Shown here one piece after another: positions 1 to 8,991 of a stretch of DNA of 44,080 nt. Source of the DNA: an uncultured Alphaproteobacteria bacterium (GTDB lineage Bacteria > Pseudomonadota > Alphaproteobacteria > Micropepsales > Micropepsaceae); NCBI GenBank assembly GCA_902825865.1, contig CADECX010000018.1, forward strand, positions 9,835-53,914, written 5' to 3'. Every line of letters starts with the position of its first letter. Within the stretch, counting starts at the first letter, position 1. Position numbers and translations under genes: made by a program. The notes beneath the pieces are model-generated. The model saw nothing but the letters and a program-made list of their open reading frames with translations. It did not search any database and was not told the DNA's origin.

Positions 1-1
1 G

Positions 2-559
2 AGCCGCCATCCGGTACCGGCCGACAATGAGTCCGTCGACCAGATCCGTCGTGGCCGTCACTACCTCATCACCCGAGGCGCCGGCCAGCAACCGCTCCTG
101 AATCGCGTCGCGCTGTTCAGCCAGGCGGGCAATGCCTGGTTGGTGGGGGGCGACGGCGCCCGTGCGATACAAAGTTTTTCCGGCGCCCTGACGCTGTCGC
201 CGGGCGATGCCGACTTGTTCGCCGATCTGGCGCGGGCCCATGCCATGCGGCGCAATTGGCATGAAGTGGTTTTGGACCTCAATGCCGCTTTGCAATTGTC
301 GCCGCGCCGCGCCGATCTTTTGGTGCTGCGTGCCAGCGCCAGGCGGGCCTTGAAGCGCTATGAGGATGCCAAGCTCGACATCGAGGTGGCGTTGAAAATC
401 AAGCCGGGAGACGGTGGCGCCTTGGTGGAGCGCGGCCTGTTGCGGCGCCAGCTCGGCGATATCGGCGGCGCACGGCGCGATTTTCAGGCGGCGCAGAAGG
501 CGGAGCCCGGCGCCATCGCGGCCGAAGCCAAAGCCAATCTTGAAGAGCTCAGTCCTTGA
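2..559 (+). CDS. TPR-repeat protein, C-terminal part (5' end outside window)
   Basis: The reading frame is open from the left edge of the window to a TGA at 557-559, so this is the C-terminal ~185 residues of a longer protein. From about position 140 on it is built of tetratricopeptide-like helical pairs. Typical TPR residues are visible, such as the '[17 protein letters not shown]' segment, '[19 protein letters not shown]' and '[18 protein letters not shown]'. TPR arrays are protein-binding scaffolds, and the partner cannot be told from this fragment. The last codons overlap the end of the convergent queG gene by 11 bp. No membrane segment is seen in the visible part. Confidence 0.8.
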   Translation, partial: SRHPVPADNESVDQIRRGRHYLITRGAGQQPLLNRVALFSQAGNAWLVGGDGARAIQSFSGALTLSPGDADLFADLARAHAMRRNWHEVVLDLNAALQLSPRRADLLVLRASARRALKRYEDAKLDIEVALKIKPGDGGALVERGLLRRQLGDIGGARRDFQAAQKAEPGAIAAEAKANLEELSP

Positions 560-1676
560 TCCATTCCTCGCGCACCTGAGAATCGGGATCGCTCGTTCCA
601 TGAATACGAGCGAGGGCTTCGAACTCCTCTTGCGCGAGAAGTTGTGAAAGCGCCCACACCGCCGCGCCGCGCACCAGGGGTGACGGATCCTGCAAGGCGG
701 TTTGCGCGGATTTCGTCAGCCGTGGGTCGCCGCTATTGCCGATGGCGATCATCACATTGCGCAAAAAGCGGTCGCGGCCGATGCGCTTGACCGGCGACTT
801 GCGGAACAGGGCACGGAAGGCCGCGTCATCCAGCTTGGCCAGGTCCTCTAGGTGCGGAGATTTGAGCTCGTCCCGCGCCGCCAATTTCAATTCCGACGCG
901 GTTTGGGCGAACTTGTTCCAGGGGCAAACCGCCAGGCAATCGTCACAGCCGTAAATGCGGTTGGCCATGGCTTTGCGGAATTGCCGCGGAATGGGGCCGT
1001 CATTCTCGATGGTGAGATAGGAAATGCAGCGCCGCGCATCCAACCGGTAGGGCGCCGGGAAGGCATCGGTCGGACAGATGTCCAGGCAGGCGCGGCAGTT
1101 GCCGCAATGATCGTCTTCGCCCGCGTCCGGCGGCAGATCCAGGGTGGTGAAGATGCTGCCCAGAAACAGCCATGAGCCGAATTCGCGCGACACAAGATTG
1201 GTGTGCTTGCCTTGCCAGCCCAGGCCGGCTTTCTGCGCCAGCGGCTTTTCCATCACCGGGGCGGTGTCGACAAAGACTTTTACATCGCCGCCGAATTTTC
1301 GGACCATGTAACCGGCCAGGGCTTTCAGTTTCTTCTTCACCACATCGTGATAGTCATCGCCCTGGGCATAGACCGAGATCGCGGCGCGGCTCTTTTGCTC
1401 CAGGATCGCCAGCGGATCCTGCGCCGGTCCGTAGTTCAGCCCCAGCACAACGACGCTCTTGGCGTCAGGCCACATCGCTTGCGGATCGGCGCGCCAGTGG
1501 CTGCGCTCCGCCATCCAGGCCATGGTGCCGTGATGACCGGCATCGAGATAGTCGCGCAAGCGTTCGGCATTTTCCGCACCCGCGGCGGCGCTGGTAAAGC
1601 GCACCAGGTCAAAGCCCTCGCTTTGCGCGTGGGAAAGAATGTCGTGTTTGATGGCCGCGGGGTCCTGCACGGCCAC
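549..1676 (-). CDS. queG: Epoxyqueuosine reductase QueG
   Basis: This enzyme carries out the last step of queuosine synthesis, reducing epoxyqueuosine to queuosine in tRNA with cobalamin and two 4Fe-4S clusters. The family signature '[20 protein letters not shown]' follows the presumed catalytic Asp137 (VDTAP). Ferredoxin-like cysteines are at C191, C194, C197, C201 and at C244, C247, C251, with C217 between. The C-terminal ~70 residues form HEAT-like helices (around '[13 protein letters not shown]'), as in full-length QueG. The start is a GTG; 18 bp separate it from the upstream gst stop, so the two are probably co-transcribed. Length (375 aa) is normal. It is a cytoplasmic enzyme. Confidence 0.95.
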   Translation of the reverse strand: MAVQDPAAIKHDILSHAQSEGFDLVRFTSAAAGAENAERLRDYLDAGHHGTMAWMAERSHWRADPQAMWPDAKSVVVLGLNYGPAQDPLAILEQKSRAAISVYAQGDDYHDVVKKKLKALAGYMVRKFGGDVKVFVDTAPVMEKPLAQKAGLGWQGKHTNLVSREFGSWLFLGSIFTTLDLPPDAGEDDHCGNCRACLDICPTDAFPAPYRLDARRCISYLTIENDGPIPRQFRKAMANRIYGCDDCLAVCPWNKFAQTASELKLAARDELKSPHLEDLAKLDDAAFRALFRKSPVKRIGRDRFLRNVMIAIGNSGDPRLTKSAQTALQDPSPLVRGAAVWALSQLLAQEEFEALARIHGTSDPDSQVREEWIKD

Positions 1677-1694
1677 CCTTATACTCCGCCGGAG

Positions 1695-2339
1695 TCAGAA
1701 ATCGAGTTCGGTATAATGGGACACAGGCGGCTGTCCAGGGACGCGGTCGAGCAGAAGAGAGCGGAAAGAGGGGCGCGATTTCATCCGCACATACCATTCA
1801 TTGGCGGCGGGAAAATCGCTCCAGGGAATTTCCCCGAAATAGTCCAGCGTAGACAGGTGCGCCGCCACCGCCAGATCGCCCAAGGTCGGTTCGCGGCAAG
1901 CCAGATTGCCGTTGCTTTCCGCCGCCGCGGCGATGGCGCTTAGCGCCGCCTTCAACTCCTCTCGGCCCGCGCGGATCACATTCATGTCCGGGGCGCGGCT
2001 GAAGCCGGCGCCGGTGTAGCGCGGCGCGGCCTTTTCATAGACGATGCGTTGGGTGACTTTTTCGTGAAACGGCCCCATCGCCCAATCCACCCAGCGCAGG
2101 CAGGCCCGCCGCGCCGCATCGTCGGTGGGGGCGAGGGGGCGGTCGGGATAATGATGTTCCAGATGGTCCAGGATCGCCCACACGCCTTCGGCCTGGGTGC
2201 CGTCCATATCGATGAAAACCGGCATGGACTGTTTGATGTCCTCGGCCGGCACCGGATCGCAGGCGATGCGCTTTTCCCCCACCATCAGGCGGGCCAGGCG
2301 GCAACTGGGCGACAGCATCACGTGAATCAGGCGGCGCAT
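1695..2339 (-). CDS. Glutathione S-transferase family protein
   Basis: The 214-aa protein has a short thioredoxin-like N-terminal half. It opens with 'HVMLSPSCRLARLMVGEK', where the usual catalytic Ser/Cys of bacterial GSTs would be the S/C pair near residues 10-13. The C-terminal half is alpha-helical and carries the GST helix motif 'EPTLGDLAVAAHLSTLDYF', with the structural Asp of the N-capping box. The substrate is unknown. It lies immediately upstream of queG on the same strand; this pairing recurs in alphaproteobacteria (established knowledge, recalled not searched), though a role in queuosine synthesis is not shown. Confidence 0.85.
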   Translation of the reverse strand: MRRLIHVMLSPSCRLARLMVGEKRIACDPVPAEDIKQSMPVFIDMDGTQAEGVWAILDHLEHHYPDRPLAPTDDAARRACLRWVDWAMGPFHEKVTQRIVYEKAAPRYTGAGFSRAPDMNVIRAGREELKAALSAIAAAAESNGNLACREPTLGDLAVAAHLSTLDYFGEIPWSDFPAANEWYVRMKSRPSFRSLLLDRVPGQPPVSHYTELDF

Positions 2340-2410
2340 GATGTCTTATAGGGGCGCATCCGCGCGCGGCAAAGAGTCCTGCAGGTGCGGAACCCAGGGG
2401 CAGGGCGTCC

Positions 2411-3127
2411 CTACTTCACGCAGAAGTTCAGGCCGTCGCGTGTGACCATGGCGCTGCGCCCCACGAGCAGTCCGGTGCGCTGGCGGACATAGCGGCCGGG
2501 GCGCGCCGCCTTCCATTTGTGGGGATTGGGCAGGATCGCGGCCAGCCGCGCCGCCTGCGTGCTGTCCAGCGAGCCCGCATCGGTGCCGAAATAGGCGTTG
2601 GCGGCGGCCTCGGCGCCGAAAATCCCGTCGCCCCAGTCCACCGTGTTCAAATAGGCCTCAAGAATGCGTTTCTTGGGCCACAGGGCTTCGATCAATACGG
2701 TGAGATAGGTCTCCAATCCCTTGCGGATCCAGCTGCGCATGGGAACCAGAAACAATGTGCGCGCCGCCTGCTGGGAGATGGTGCTGGCGCCGCGCATCGG
2801 CCTATTGGGACGGCGCTTATGTTCTTCCATCGCCTTTTGGATGCCCGCCCAGTCGAAACCGCGATGGCGACAGAAATTCTGGTCCTCGGCTGCGATCACC
2901 GCCCGTTCCAGGCGCGGCGAAATATCGCCGGACCAGGCATAGCTGGCGCCCTTGCCCTGGGCCAGGCTGATCAGCATTGCCGGTGTGCCTGGAATGGGAA
3001 GAAAGCGGAAGATCAGGATCAGGATGATGGGGGCAGGAACCAGCAGGATGAAAAGGGTGAACAGCAGCTTCCATAGCAAGCCGCGGCCGCGCCCCACATT
3101 TCCTTTTTGGCTGATTCCCCTAGCCAT
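2411..3127 (-). CDS. mtgA: Monofunctional peptidoglycan glycosyltransferase MtgA
   Basis: This is a family GT51 enzyme that polymerises lipid II into glycan strands at the cytoplasmic membrane. One N-terminal membrane segment spans residues ~18-40. The catalytic Glu81 lies in 'AAEDQNFCRHRGFDW', followed by the conserved 'RGASTISQQ' box and the 'EAYLNTVDWGDGIFGAEAAA' block. No transpeptidase domain is present, so it is monofunctional. It is divergent from uppP (82 bp between starts), which recycles the same undecaprenyl carrier. The protein is 238 aa, normal for MtgA. Confidence 0.95.
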   Translation of the reverse strand: MARGISQKGNVGRGRGLLWKLLFTLFILLVPAPIILILIFRFLPIPGTPAMLISLAQGKGASYAWSGDISPRLERAVIAAEDQNFCRHRGFDWAGIQKAMEEHKRRPNRPMRGASTISQQAARTLFLVPMRSWIRKGLETYLTVLIEALWPKKRILEAYLNTVDWGDGIFGAEAAANAYFGTDAGSLDSTQAARLAAILPNPHKWKAARPGRYVRQRTGLLVGRSAMVTRDGLNFCVK

Positions 3128-3208
3128 GCCCCATCATAACAAGTTTTAAAGGATGCGCGCGACAGGGGGCGATGCTACCTGTTGGCCGCCAACCTCCGGG
3201 ATTCGCCC

Positions 3209-4015
3209 ATGCACGATATTCTGTTGTCCATCATCCTGGGCGTGGTGGAAGGCATCACCGAATTTCTCCCCATCTCCTCCACCGCGCATCTGCTGGTGAC
3301 CGAACAACTGCTGGGGCTGGGCGATGATTGGCAAGCCTTCACCGTGGTGATTCAGCTGGGCGCGATCCTGGCGGTGGTGGCGATTTATTTTCAGACCTTC
3401 TGGAAGGCGCTGATCGGACTTCCCACGTCCGCCGATGCGCGCCAATTCGCGCTGGGGCTTATCGTGGCCCTGCTGCCGTCGGTGGCGGCGGGATTGGCGA
3501 TGAAAAAGCTGTTGGACGAGGTTCTGCTCAATCCCACCCTGGCTTTGCCCTTCATTGCCGGCTGCTGGATTGCAGGCGGCATCATCATTCTCGTGCTCGA
3601 GCGCTTCGCGCCCAAGCCGCGCTGGCTGGAAGGCGACAAGCTGCCTCTGTCCAAGGCGTTCCAGATCGGCTGCTGCCAGATCCTGGCCATTATTCCCGGC
3701 GTGTCGCGTTCCGGCGCCACCATCCTGGGCGCGCAAATGCTGGGGGTGGACCGCCGCGCCGCTACTTTGTTCACCTTCTATCTGGCGGTTCCCACCATGC
3801 TGGGCGCCAGCATTCTGGAACTGCACCACAAAGCGGGCGAGCTGAGCGGTGGCCAAGGCCTCAACATCGCGGTGGGCTTTGTCGTGTCCTTTGTGGTGGC
3901 GTTTTTTGTGATCAAGGGTTTTCTGGCCATTGTCACAAAGCACGGCCTGAAACCGTTCGGCTGGTACCGCATTGCCGCCGGCTTGGCGCTGGCAGCTTAC
4001 TTGGCCTTCGCCTAA
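3209..4015 (+). CDS. uppP: Undecaprenyl-diphosphatase UppP (BacA)
   Basis: This integral membrane phosphatase converts undecaprenyl diphosphate to the monophosphate carrier used for peptidoglycan and LPS assembly. Both family signatures are present: 'EGITEFLPISSTAHL' at residues ~14-28, and 'PGVSRSGATI' in the middle of the protein. Several hydrophobic helices make up the rest. I place the start at the ATG at 3209 (268 aa), which gives the standard MHDILLSIILG beginning; an upstream TTG would add nine poorly hydrophobic residues. It is convergent with the next gene, only 3 bp away. Confidence 0.95.
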   Translation: MHDILLSIILGVVEGITEFLPISSTAHLLVTEQLLGLGDDWQAFTVVIQLGAILAVVAIYFQTFWKALIGLPTSADARQFALGLIVALLPSVAAGLAMKKLLDEVLLNPTLALPFIAGCWIAGGIIILVLERFAPKPRWLEGDKLPLSKAFQIGCCQILAIIPGVSRSGATILGAQMLGVDRRAATLFTFYLAVPTMLGASILELHHKAGELSGGQGLNIAVGFVVSFVVAFFVIKGFLAIVTKHGLKPFGWYRIAAGLALAAYLAFA

Positions 4016-4018
4016 AGG

Positions 4019-4972
4019 TCAGGCTTCGCCGGCACGCGAGGGAGCATCCGCATATTCGCCCTTGGCGCGATAGCGCCAGAGATAGGCCGGGATCACCGCT
4101 TCCACCGAGGTCGGTGTGATGCCGAGATCGGCGAGGCCGGCGGCGGTGGATGACACCACATTATCCTTTTTCAGCAGCCGCACCTGATCCATGGTCAGGA
4201 TAGGGTTGGGCAGCAGTTGCAGGAAGGCCGCCTTCAGCGAGGCCAGCGCGAAGGGAAGCGGGATCAGGGCGCGCTTGCGCCCGGTCTCGCGCAGGATCAG
4301 CTGCAGCAGATCCTTGAAGGAATAGGTGGTGGGACCGCCCAGTTCATACGTGCGGCCGTCCTGGCGCGACAGCGCCGCCACAATCGCCTGCGCCACATCG
4401 CCGACAAAAACCGGCTGGAAGCGGGTGCGCCCGCCGCCCACCAGCGGCAGGGCCGGAAACAAGCGGGCCATCTCGGCGAATTTGTTGAAGAAGCCGTCCT
4501 CGGGCCCGAAGATGATGGAGGGGCGCAGGATCACCGCGCCGGGGAACGCCTCGCGCACCGCCTGTTCGCCTTGCGCCTTGGTGACGGCATAGGTGGAATC
4601 GGATTCCGCATCCGCCCCGATGGCGGAAACATGCACCAGCGCGCCCAGTCCGGCGGCCGCCGCCGCCTGGGCGATGTTGGCCGCGCCGTCGGCTTGGACA
4701 TCCTCGAAACTCTGGCCCTTTTCGAACAGAATGCCGGTGAGATTGATCGCAGCCTGGGCGCCGGCAAGCGCCTGCGCCACACTCTGCGGATCGCTGACGT
4801 CGCATTTGACAAAATCGATCTGGCCGACCGAGCCCAGCGGGCGCAGGAAAAAGCCGCGCGCCGGGTGGCGGGTCGCCACCTTGATGCGCCAGCCGGCGCG
4901 GGCGAGCGCCCGCACCGTGTGGCGGCCGACAAAGCCGGAGCCGCCGAAGATCGTGACCAGATTGGTGTTCAT
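4019..4972 (-). CDS. NDUFA9-like NAD(P)-dependent epimerase/dehydratase
   Basis: This is an atypical extended SDR of 317 aa with the dinucleotide-binding glycine motif 'IFGGSGFVGRHTVRALARAG' at the N-terminus. Later blocks are typical of the complex I NDUFA9 group: 'AAINLTGILFEKGQSFEDVQ', 'LVHVSAIGADAESDSTYAVT', 'AVILRPSIIFGPEDGFFNKF' and 'ELGGPTTYSFKDLLQLIL'. The Tyr of the usual YxxxK is in 'YAVTKAQGE'. Bacterial members are usually stand-alone oxidoreductases of unknown substrate. The start at 4972 is chosen because the Rossmann motif follows at once; the frame upstream is proline/arginine-rich and unlikely. Confidence 0.88.
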   Translation of the reverse strand: MNTNLVTIFGGSGFVGRHTVRALARAGWRIKVATRHPARGFFLRPLGSVGQIDFVKCDVSDPQSVAQALAGAQAAINLTGILFEKGQSFEDVQADGAANIAQAAAAAGLGALVHVSAIGADAESDSTYAVTKAQGEQAVREAFPGAVILRPSIIFGPEDGFFNKFAEMARLFPALPLVGGGRTRFQPVFVGDVAQAIVAALSRQDGRTYELGGPTTYSFKDLLQLILRETGRKRALIPLPFALASLKAAFLQLLPNPILTMDQVRLLKKDNVVSSTAAGLADLGITPTSVEAVIPAYLWRYRAKGEYADAPSRAGEA

Positions 4973-5096
4973 AAAAGCATCCGAAAAAAGTCCCACGGCC
5001 GCACGGCCCAAGGGGAGTCGCGGCGCGATATTAGGCGTGCCGGGGGGCCTCGCAACAGGGCTATTTTGGCGCAAAAATCGAGGCTTTGGGCCAATA

Positions 5097-5125
5097 TTGA
5101 CTTGGCGCCCGCCCGACCCTAAACA
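5097..5125 (+). promoter_or_regulatory. Sigma-70-type promoter of tRNA-Leu
   Basis: A -35 box TTGACT (5097-5102) and a -10 box TAAACA (5120-5125) are separated by 17 bp. Transcription would start near 5132, about 30 bp before the mature tRNA. The long GC-rich spacer and C-rich discriminator region would fit growth-rate control of stable RNA genes; that last point is inference. Confidence 0.6.
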
Positions 5126-5161
5126 TCGCGCCCTTGCCCGGGCGGCTCAGCCTCCCGGTGT

Positions 5162-5246
<85 letters not shown>

Positions 5247-5289
5247 TCAGTTCTTTCGGCGAATGCCGCGCCATGAACCGCCAATGCGC

Positions 5290-6213
5290 TTAAACGGCCC
5301 CGCGGACATACTGGTTGAACCATTCGATGGTGCGCGTCCACGCCTGCTGGGCCGCGGCCTTGTTGTAGCGTTCCGGCGTGGCGTCGTTGAAAAAGCCGTG
5401 AACCGAGTTTGGATAGATATGGCCCTCGTAGCGGATGCCATTCTTCTTCATCGCCGCTTCATGGGCAGGCCATCTTTCCACCGCCGGCTTGTCGAGTGCG
5501 CCATGGTGTATGAGGATTGCCGCCTTGATTTTGGCTACGTCGTCCGCGTTGGGCGGACCACCGTAAAATGGGGCGGCAGCGCCCAGATCCGCGCCCAGCA
5601 ACACGGATAAAGTATTGGCCATGCCGCCGCCAAAACAAAAGCCGGTTGCGCCGATCTTGCCGGAACTGTCCGGGCGCGATTTCAGCCACTGCGCGGCAGC
5701 GACGAAATCCTGGGTCCTCTTGGCGGGATCGATCTTGCTGAACAGTTGGCCACCCTTGTAGTCGTCGCCCGGATAGCCGCCGACCGAGGAAAGCGCGTCG
5801 GGGGCAAAAACATTGAAATTCTCCAGTGCAAAACGCCGAGCGACGTCCTCCGTGTGCGGGTTTAGCCCGCGATTTTCATGAATGACAATAATGCCAGGCA
5901 GTTTTGCCGGCGTCTCACTGCGCGTGTCGGCGCTGAACGGTCGCACAAAGTAACCCCGGATATATCCGTTGCCGTTGGGCGAGGGGACGGTTTCATAGCT
6001 TGCCTTGATCCGCTCATCGGTCTTGGAAACTTGCTGTCCCAGCGCATAGTTGGGCATCAGCGCCTCGATAATCGCCGAGGCGGTAAGGCCGGCGACTGCG
6101 TAATGCTTCACGCCATTTACAAAAGCGCGGCGGCTGACTTCGCCATGAATAAAGCGCGTGTACAATTCCACTGCTTCGGCGGGGATTTTGCCCGGTTCGA
6201 TTTTTTGTCCCAT
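5290..6213 (-). CDS. Dienelactone hydrolase family protein with N-terminal leader
   Basis: This alpha/beta hydrolase of the dienelactone hydrolase (carboxymethylenebutenolidase) family has 307 aa. The cysteine nucleophile is C193 in 'GATGFCFGGGMAN', with D241 and H272 ('NSVHGFFND') completing the triad; E113 in 'IHENRGLNPH' matches the Glu that activates the cysteine in the family. Residues 1-60 form an extra N-terminal region with 'SRRAFVNGVKHYAVAG' and a hydrophobic stretch ending 'PNYALGQQ'. That resembles a non-canonical twin-arginine leader, so it may be periplasmic. The true substrate is unknown; many such proteins are general esterases. It stands alone directly downstream of the tRNA and converges on it. 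Confidence 0.88.
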   Translation of the reverse strand: MGQKIEPGKIPAEAVELYTRFIHGEVSRRAFVNGVKHYAVAGLTASAIIEALMPNYALGQQVSKTDERIKASYETVPSPNGNGYIRGYFVRPFSADTRSETPAKLPGIIVIHENRGLNPHTEDVARRFALENFNVFAPDALSSVGGYPGDDYKGGQLFSKIDPAKRTQDFVAAAQWLKSRPDSSGKIGATGFCFGGGMANTLSVLLGADLGAAAPFYGGPPNADDVAKIKAAILIHHGALDKPAVERWPAHEAAMKKNGIRYEGHIYPNSVHGFFNDATPERYNKAAAQQAWTRTIEWFNQYVRGAV

Positions 6214-6368
6214 TGGTAGCTCCCTTATGCCCGCTCACTGTATCACGAATGCGCAACTTCCGCGGCTTCAATGAGAAGAGTGGCCGACGGACCAGAGCCT
6301 GCGGTGCGCGACCCTCGTTCCGGAAGGGCCGGGACTGGGTCTGGATATCAGTGGGGACTGGCTCCGGG

Positions 6369-6398
6369 CCCACCTTGCCAGGGGTAACCCGTGGTGGG
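6369..6398. other. Inverted repeat upstream of the DUF3500 gene
   Basis: CCCACC (6369-6374) is complementary to GGTGGG (6393-6398), with an inner GGG-TAA-CCC that could add a second stem. It lies in the 286-bp gap (6214-6499) between the hydrolase and the DUF3500 gene and could form a hairpin in the leader RNA. I see no known riboswitch signature in this gap and no convincing promoter, so the role is unknown. Confidence 0.3.
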
Positions 6399-6499
6399 GC
6401 TGAGGAGATCACAATAAGGATCACATACGCAGAATCCTCCCTTGGCGTTCTTAGGGGAAGCGCGCACACTTCCAGCAGGAGATCCAGGAAGGCAAGCAA

Positions 6500-7534
6500 A
6501 TGAAAAAAGCCGTCGCGACGACCATCCGCCTCGCCTCCCTTTTTGGCCTTGTCTGTCTGACGGCAATCGGTGCAAACGCCCAGACCAGCTCCGTCCGGAT
6601 GACGCGCGCCGCGAATGCCTTCCTTGAGACACTCGACGCCGGCCAGCGGCAGAGTGTGACATTCGCTATCGACGACGAGCAGCAGCGCAAGCGCTGGTCC
6701 AATTTGCCGGTTAGATCGGTCCCTCGCGCAGGTCTCAGCCTAGGGGCATTAAACACGACACAGCGCGCTGCGGCGATGGCGCTGGTTTCTGCCGCGCTCA
6801 GTGCCAAGGGCCTGCAGAAAGTGAATGAGATTATGGAGGGCGATGAAGTCCTGAAGACGGGCGCGGCAAGCCGCGGCAATCCCGCCATGTTCGGCAAGGA
6901 TTTCTATTATATCTCGATCCTGGGCACACCGTCCGAAAGTTCTCCCTGGATCCTTCAGTTCGGTGGGCACCATTTGGCGCTCAACATCACGGTGGCCGGC
7001 GACAAGGGCACCCTGACGCCAAGCCTGACCGCTGCGCAACCCGGGCTTTACACCTTCAACGGCAAGCAAGTGCGGCCGCTGGCTGGCGAAAGCGACAAGG
7101 CCGCCGCTCTCTTTAACAGCCTGGACGCACAGCAGCGCAGCCAGGCGATTTTGGGTTCGCGAGTGGCTGACTTGGTGCTGGGGCCGGGCGAGGACGGTCG
7201 AACCATCCAACCAGAAGGTCTTAAGGCCTCCGCGATGACCGAGCGCCAGCGTGCGCAGTTGCTGGACGTCATCACAGAATGGGCGGGCATCATCCATGAC
7301 GATGCCGCCGCCGCCCGTATGGCCGAGGTCCGGGCCGGTCTTGCGGAGACCTGGTTCGCCTGGAGCGGTCCCGCATCCGCCACGCCGGGCACCAATATCG
7401 CATCCTATTACCGAATTCAGGGCCCCAATCTCGTCATCGAATATGCCCCGCAGGGGAACGACCCCACGATGCATATCCATGCCATGTATCGCGATCCGAC
7501 CAACGATTACGGGCGCAAGTATACCGCCAAGTGA
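6500..7534 (+). CDS. DUF3500 family secreted protein
   Basis: The 344-aa protein has a clear Sec signal peptide (residues ~1-27, ending 'TAIGANAQT'). The body matches what I recall of the DUF3500 family: an early 'RKRWSNLPV' motif, a central 'QFGGHHLALNITV', and a C-terminal 'MHIHAMYRDPTNDYG'. The function of the family is not established. The paired histidines in GGHH and HIH are candidate metal ligands (inference). Its TGA overlaps the GTG start of the HupE/UreJ gene (7531-7534), so the two are translationally coupled and probably work together. The start at 6500 follows an AGGAAGGC ribosome-binding site. Confidence 0.85.
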   Translation: MKKAVATTIRLASLFGLVCLTAIGANAQTSSVRMTRAANAFLETLDAGQRQSVTFAIDDEQQRKRWSNLPVRSVPRAGLSLGALNTTQRAAAMALVSAALSAKGLQKVNEIMEGDEVLKTGAASRGNPAMFGKDFYYISILGTPSESSPWILQFGGHHLALNITVAGDKGTLTPSLTAAQPGLYTFNGKQVRPLAGESDKAAALFNSLDAQQRSQAILGSRVADLVLGPGEDGRTIQPEGLKASAMTERQRAQLLDVITEWAGIIHDDAAAARMAEVRAGLAETWFAWSGPASATPGTNIASYYRIQGPNLVIEYAPQGNDPTMHIHAMYRDPTNDYGRKYTAK

Positions 7535-8847
7535 AGCTCGCGGTTGCCACCGTAGCGATCCTTGTTGCCCTCGCCGCACCGGCAAGTGCGCATGCGCTGG
7601 ATGAATATCTGCAGGCCGTTCTCATCGGTGTCGAGAAGGACCATGTAAGCGTCTCCATGCGCTTGGTGCCCGGCGTGGCGGTACTGCCTGATGTTCTGCG
7701 CGGCATGGATCGGAACAGAGATGGCAAGGTCTCGGCCTCGGAGCGGCAGGACTATCCCAGGCTGTTGCTCAGCGATCTTCATCTCAGCTTGAATGGAGAG
7801 CCCCTGCCGCTTCAACTGATATCCGCTGACATTCCCCATCCCGAGCAGCTTCAGGACGGGCTGGGGCAGATGCGAATTGAATTGAGGGCGGATTTTCCAT
7901 CCGGCACTGGGCAGCGACGGCTGGTGCTGCGAAACCGTCACCAGAGCCAAATTGCGGCCTATCTGGTCAATAGCCTTGCCGTCGACGATCCGGATATCCG
8001 CCTTCTTGCGCAACAGCGGAACCCGGATCAGTCCTTCTATCAACTCGACTATATGCAAGCCGCGGGCGCAGCCGGCGCGCTGAAGGCCGATTGGAGCGGG
8101 TTCGGTCGCATGTTCCGCCTGGGCATGCATCACATCGCAGAGGGCTCCGACCATCTCCTCTTCCTGCTCACACTGTTGTTGCCAGCCCCGTTGTTGGCCA
8201 GACAGAGCCGCTGGAACGGTATTGCAGGGATATCCGGCAGCCTTCTGCGCATCGTCGGTGTGGTGACAGCTTTCACACTCGGCCATTCCGCCACCCTCGC
8301 GCTGGCAGGGCTGGGCATGCTGCATGTTCCCGGCAATCCGGTCGAGGTGCTGATAGCAGTTTCGATCCTGTTCTCCGCCGCGCATGCCCTCTACCCAATC
8401 GTTCCGGGACGGGAGGCGGGGATCGCGGGTTTCTTTGGTCTGATCCATGGCCTTGCTTTCGCCAACCTGCTGGATCAGCTCAGTCTGGGCCGTTGGGAGC
8501 GTGTCACCGGCCTGCTGGGCTTCAACCTGGGAATTGAAGTGGTTCAGCTGGTGGTGATCGCGGCTATCTTGCCCTCGCTGCTGTTGCTTAGCCGAACACG
8601 CGCCTATGGCTGGCTGCGGATCGGTGGAGCGCTATTCGCGGCTATAGCTGCTCTGGGGTGGATTGCAGAAAGGCTGCTGGCCCTCGAGACGCCGGTGGAC
8701 CGTGTCGTCGGCGCGGTTGCGGCGCAGGCGCCGTTTTTGGCTGGATCCCTTTTCCTGATCAGCATGATCTGGTGGGGATTGGCGCGGGGCGCATATCCCA
8801 GCCCCACGAATGGCATTCGAAAAGCTGAGGATAGTCTGGACAGATAG
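7531..8847 (+). CDS. HupE/UreJ family membrane protein with EF-hand-containing periplasmic domain
   Basis: The protein has 438 aa, starts at GTG 7531 and carries a signal peptide to about residue 20. Residues ~21-190 form a predicted periplasmic domain with a textbook 12-residue EF-hand loop at 60-71 (D60, N62, D64, G65, E71), suggesting calcium binding. The C-terminal half has about seven membrane helices with the HupE/UreJ hallmarks 'GMHHIAEGSDHLLFLL', 'FTLGHSATLALA' and 'GLIHGLAFANLL'. Relatives transport nickel or cobalt or act in hydrogenase and urease maturation, but no such genes are nearby, so the cargo is unknown. It overlaps the DUF3500 gene by 4 bp. Confidence 0.87.
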   Translation: MKLAVATVAILVALAAPASAHALDEYLQAVLIGVEKDHVSVSMRLVPGVAVLPDVLRGMDRNRDGKVSASERQDYPRLLLSDLHLSLNGEPLPLQLISADIPHPEQLQDGLGQMRIELRADFPSGTGQRRLVLRNRHQSQIAAYLVNSLAVDDPDIRLLAQQRNPDQSFYQLDYMQAAGAAGALKADWSGFGRMFRLGMHHIAEGSDHLLFLLTLLLPAPLLARQSRWNGIAGISGSLLRIVGVVTAFTLGHSATLALAGLGMLHVPGNPVEVLIAVSILFSAAHALYPIVPGREAGIAGFFGLIHGLAFANLLDQLSLGRWERVTGLLGFNLGIEVVQLVVIAAILPSLLLLSRTRAYGWLRIGGALFAAIAALGWIAERLLALETPVDRVVGAVAAQAPFLAGSLFLISMIWWGLARGAYPSPTNGIRKAEDSLDR

Positions 8848-8883
8848 CTCCTTCAGTCCCGCCCGCTTTATCCCAGAAAGTGT

Positions 8884-8902
8884 GTTGGTACGACGTTGGT
8901 AC
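8884..8902. repeat. Tandem GTTGGTAC half-sites, 11 bp apart
   Basis: GTTGGTAC occurs at 8884-8891 and again at 8895-8902, a period of one helical turn, which is the layout of a regulator binding site. It is followed by a 12-bp perfect palindrome TTGAATATTCAA at 8929-8940. Both sit in the 237-bp gap between the HupE/UreJ gene and the oxidase operon. No regulator gene is adjacent, so the assignment is tentative. Confidence 0.35.
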
Positions 8903-8961
8903 TTATCGATCGCCAAAGTGATAAAATGTTGAATATTCAATGTGTTGTAAGATAAAAAGGA

Positions 8962-8978
8962 TCCTCTTCCGGGCGCCA
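8962..8978 (+). repeat. Diverged copy of the tRNA-Leu 3' end (possible attachment-site remnant)
   Basis: TCCTCTTCCGGGCGCCA at 8962-8978 matches the last 17 nt of the tRNA-Leu gene (5230-5246) at 15 of 17 positions, including the terminal CCA. The likeness resumes beyond it: CTTTCGGCGA follows at 8979-8988, and the same 10-mer follows the tRNA at 5253-5262 after a 6-nt gap. No complete tRNA can be folded here. Such a partial tRNA end is the usual footprint of integration at a tRNA gene; no integrase gene is present in the window. Confidence 0.55.
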
Positions 8979-8991
8979 CTTTCGGCGATGC

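Noticed and set aside
6360..6440. Possible TPP riboswitch (CTGAGGA next to a hairpin)
   Set aside because: Only a fragment of the thi-box likeness is present; the second conserved half is missing and the downstream genes have no link to thiamine.
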